NCBI GenBank assembly: GCA_020025475.1
Contig: JAHHSA010000042.1
Location: 1-14,363 of the forward strand
Reading direction: 5' to 3'
Length of the DNA stretch: 14,363 nt
From: Oscillibacter sp.
GTDB lineage: Bacteria > Bacillota > Clostridia > Oscillospirales > Oscillospiraceae
The notes under the pieces were generated by a model that ran no database searches, had not been told where the DNA came from, and was given only the letters and a program-made list of their open reading frames with translations. A program made the position numbers and the translations under genes. Shown one piece after another: positions 12,583 through 14,363 of this stretch (the first letter of the stretch is position 1; every line of letters begins with the position of its first letter).

Positions 12583-12637
12583 CGTTTCCTCACTTGGACA
12601 AAACTCTCGTGAGGCCAGTGCAGGACAGGGATTCTGC

Positions 12638-12666
12638 TTGTCAACGCCGGGTTGGTGGATTACAAT
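12638..12666 (+). promoter_or_regulatory. Candidate promoter of the MBL-fold hydrolase gene
   Basis: TTGTCA (12638-12643) and TACAAT (12661-12666) are separated by 17 bp. Transcription would start near 12673, 25 bp before the start codon. Confidence 0.65.
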
Positions 12667-12697
12667 AAAACCATCAAAACAACAGGAGGATTTTTCC

Positions 12698-13315
12698 ATG
12701 AAAATTACATGGCTGGGACACGCCTGCTTTGAGCTGGAAAGCAATGGATTTCGGGTTCTGCTGGACCCTTACCGGGAGGTGCCTGGACTTACAGACTTGA
12801 AGGCGGAAGCAGATGCCGCCTATTGCAGCCACGACCACTTTGACCACGCCCACACAGCTGGTGTCACGCTGACCACTGGACGGGAAACACCCTTTACAGT
12901 CCGGGAGGTGACCGCCTTTCATGACTCGGAGGGCGGCGCACTGCGAGGCAGCAACACCATTCGGATCTTCTCCGCAGAGGATCTGCGTGTGGTGCATCTG
13001 GGAGACCTGGGCCATCCCCTGATGGAAGAGCAGGTGGCAGACATCGGCGTGTGTGACGCAATCTTGATACCAGTTGGCGGCACTTACACCATCGACGGAC
13101 CTCAGGCTGCTGCCGAAGCCCGAAAGCTGGGCGCCCGTGTGGTGATTCCAATGCACTATCGGAGCGGTTCCGTGGGCTTTCCGGAGATTGATACCGTGGA
13201 GCTATTCACCAACTGTTTCCCAGCGGAGCAGGTACGGACCTATCAGGAGAATGTGCTGCACCTCACAGCCGACACACCTCCTCAGATAGCGCTGTTGGCC
13301 CTGCCCCGCCGCTGA
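12698..13315 (+). CDS. MBL-fold metal-dependent hydrolase (UlaG/YtkL-like)
   Basis: This 205-residue protein begins MKITWLGHACFEL, typical of the small UlaG-like metallo-beta-lactamase-fold group. It has the metal motif HxHxDH (H45, H47, D49, H50 in SHDHFDH), H75, D103 (LGDLGH) and H153 (PMHY), so the binuclear metal site appears complete. The substrate is not identifiable; relatives include UlaG and broadly annotated Zn-dependent hydrolases. The start at 12698 was chosen because CAGGAGG lies 8 nt before it, though the frame is open further upstream. A separate promoter and the preceding terminator suggest it is transcribed on its own. Confidence 0.92.
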   Translation: MKITWLGHACFELESNGFRVLLDPYREVPGLTDLKAEADAAYCSHDHFDHAHTAGVTLTTGRETPFTVREVTAFHDSEGGALRGSNTIRIFSAEDLRVVHLGDLGHPLMEEQVADIGVCDAILIPVGGTYTIDGPQAAAEARKLGARVVIPMHYRSGSVGFPEIDTVELFTNCFPAEQVRTYQENVLHLTADTPPQIALLALPRR

Positions 13316-13425
13316 TCCACTCTGCATTCGCCTGAAAACGCCGCAGCACATCAGATGGGTGGTCATATGCGGTACGCTCCACTACGATGATCACAGGTCA
13401 GTCTATCCGCCGGCAGATTTGACGG

Positions 13426-14088
13426 TTAACATTGCATATCCGAACTACTGACTAATTGTGTACGGTCATGTGGCTTACTTATCCTGTTTTTTACGTAGAT
13501 TTCAAAATCACAAAACGCGCCGCCATTCCCCATAAATTGTGTACGATTCCAACACAGATGCGGATGAAGATCTTCGTTTTTTATATCGTCTGTATGACAA
13601 AAACACGGCGTGAGTTCAGGGCATCCGTATTTTCTACAGGTATCCAAAAACAGGCATTTTTTCATATCAAATTTACAGCAGGTTTTTTCGGTCTGGTAAA
13701 AGTCAGCTTTGAAACCCGCTTTCGTTCCAAACTGCTGTTTTGCAACCCATCGAAACATGGCCGGATAGAATTTATAAAGCCCTAAAACGCTCAATATCTT
13801 TTTCATACTTTCCGCGCTTTTTTCAGCCTGCTTACTCCAGCTTTCATCCAGAAACGTCAATGCATCCTGTTGAGAAACCCCATTCTTTTGCAGTGCCTCA
13901 TAATAGCTGATACAGGGAAAAAGATTATCTCTGTAATGTCCCTGCTTTTCTTTGCATGCGTGCTTATTTTCCTGACACAACTCTTTCCATCGTATCGCTG
14001 CATCAGAAATCACTTTTTCAGATATCTTCTTGCCCCATTGCTCTTCCACGAGAGTCGCAATCGCAACCATGGTCTTGTTTTGCATCAT
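13426..14088 (-). CDS. L-2-amino-thiazoline-4-carboxylic acid hydrolase family protein
   Basis: This 220-residue protein carries the signature of the ATC hydrolase family in its C-terminal half: FDMKKCLFLDTCRKYGCPELTPCFC (139-163, split by K144), DD (167-168), LHPHLCWNRT (174-183) and a GNGGAFCDF segment (187-195). The founding activity opens the thiazoline ring of ATC in L-cysteine formation, but most family members in Clostridia are uncharacterised, so the substrate is unproven. AGAGG precedes the start. Either of two adjacent ATGs (14088 or 14085) could be used. The gene is clearly richer in A and T than its neighbours. It lies 26 bp downstream of the disrupted gene at 14115-14363 and probably shares its transcript. 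About 110 bp separate it from the convergent hydrolase gene, and I see no further gene there. Confidence 0.82.
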   Translation of the reverse strand: MMQNKTMVAIATLVEEQWGKKISEKVISDAAIRWKELCQENKHACKEKQGHYRDNLFPCISYYEALQKNGVSQQDALTFLDESWSKQAEKSAESMKKILSVLGLYKFYPAMFRWVAKQQFGTKAGFKADFYQTEKTCCKFDMKKCLFLDTCRKYGCPELTPCFCHTDDIKNEDLHPHLCWNRTQFMGNGGAFCDFEIYVKNRISKPHDRTQLVSSSDMQC

Positions 14089-14114
14089 ATATCCTCTTCA
14101 TCTGATCAACAGAA

Positions 14115-14363
14115 TCACACACTCCATATGCGGGTATATGAAATCAAATCATGTGCTTGCCAAGGGTTCCCCTCTGCCGCTTTGGATTCCTCCGCTTCAC
14201 TCGGCATATTTTCGATATAGATACCGTAGCCCCGTGTGGGATCGTGGACCAGCACATTTTCCGGAATATTTCTCCAACGGAATCCGTTCAAACGATGATT
14301 AAATTTCCTCTCCGCTCATATATGCCTTGAGCATGGCTGCATACTGAGCAGGGGCTTCTGTAA
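14115..14363 (-). pseudogene. 3' part of an unidentified gene, apparently frameshifted near 14300-14315
   Basis: On the minus strand the window edge reads TEAPAQYAAMLKAYMSGEEI and stops at a TAA (14299-14301). A second frame, open from just after a TGA at 14316-14318 down to a TGA at 14115-14117, continues with protein-like sequence: ERKFNHRLNGFRWRNIPEN, then LVHDPTRGYGIYIENMPSEA, then NPWQAHDLISYTRIWSV. That frame has no ATG at its beginning. The simplest reading is one gene with a single-base change around GAGGAAA (about 14306-14312), which would join MSGE to KFNHRL. Alternatives are two genes, the second using a TTG at about 14288-14290, or a sequencing error. The family is not recognised. 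It is directly followed by the ATC hydrolase-family gene. Confidence 0.5.

Noticed and set aside
12588..12615. CCTCAC/GTGAGG hairpin downstream of the HPr-like gene terminator
   Set aside because: It has only a 6-bp stem and a 16-nt loop, with no T-run and no nearby feature. It could easily occur by chance.
12452..12697. Upstream extension of the MBL hydrolase frame across the HPr-like gene
   Set aside because: It runs through a terminator hairpin and the candidate promoter. AGGAGG precedes the ATG at 12698, where the conserved MKITWLGHA start begins.
13456..13785. Plus-strand open frame opposite the ATC hydrolase-family gene
   Set aside because: It is an antisense frame. The minus strand shows the family's conserved cysteine and CDF motifs.

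Overview
The window looks like a chromosomal segment from a low-oxygen gut-type member of the Clostridia, most likely Oscillospiraceae-like. The genes are moderately GC-rich, the ribosome binding sites are strong AGGAGG types, and the content is anaerobe-flavoured: two radical SAM enzymes, a ferredoxin-like protein, S-layer-homology surface proteins, an ECF sigma/anti-sigma pair, a Crp/Fnr regulator and an HPr-like protein. The taxon is inferred from gene content only. I see no rRNA, tRNA, CRISPR or insertion sequence.

Layout. 1-317: tail of a probably highly expressed protein, followed by a strong terminator. 403-3027 (minus): an operon of XRE regulator, SPASM-like radical SAM enzyme and HemN/HemW-like radical SAM enzyme. 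It is divergent from a CPBP membrane protease gene at 3122-3796. The 94 bp between the two units holds a perfect 18-bp palindrome that overlaps both candidate promoters. 3886-8046: a 1305-residue surface protein with three SLH domains and repeats resembling hemoglobin/heme-interacting (Shr-like HID, formerly DUF1533) domains. Its leader contains two related inverted repeats and an intrinsic terminator upstream of the start codon. 8145-8332: an apparently unannotated structured RNA of about 170 nt lying between two convergent genes, with its own extended -10 promoter, a third copy of the dyad and a 20-bp terminator stem shared by both strands. 8335-10526 (minus): an ECF sigma factor and a membrane-anchored putative anti-sigma factor, with an ECF-type promoter in front. 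10607-12083: a Crp/Fnr regulator divergent from a degenerate two-cluster ferredoxin protein. 12277-12528: an HPr-like protein that lacks the catalytic histidine but keeps Ser46. 12698-13315: a small metallo-beta-lactamase-fold hydrolase. 13426-14363 (minus): an AT-richer pair, an L-2-amino-thiazoline-4-carboxylate hydrolase family protein and an apparently frameshifted gene.

The most interesting hypothesis joins the surface protein and the RNA. Three 18-bp dyads of the form RGTTAR-N6-CTAACY lie in two places only: two in the leader of the putative heme/hemoprotein-binding SLH protein, and one at the start of the structured RNA downstream. Two of them sit 7-10 bp after an extended -10 element. 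One reading is a small regulon, perhaps responsive to iron, heme or another metal, that controls a surface receptor and a C-rich regulatory RNA. The sequence supports the dyads, promoters, hairpins and terminators. The metal link and the trans-acting RNA role are inference.
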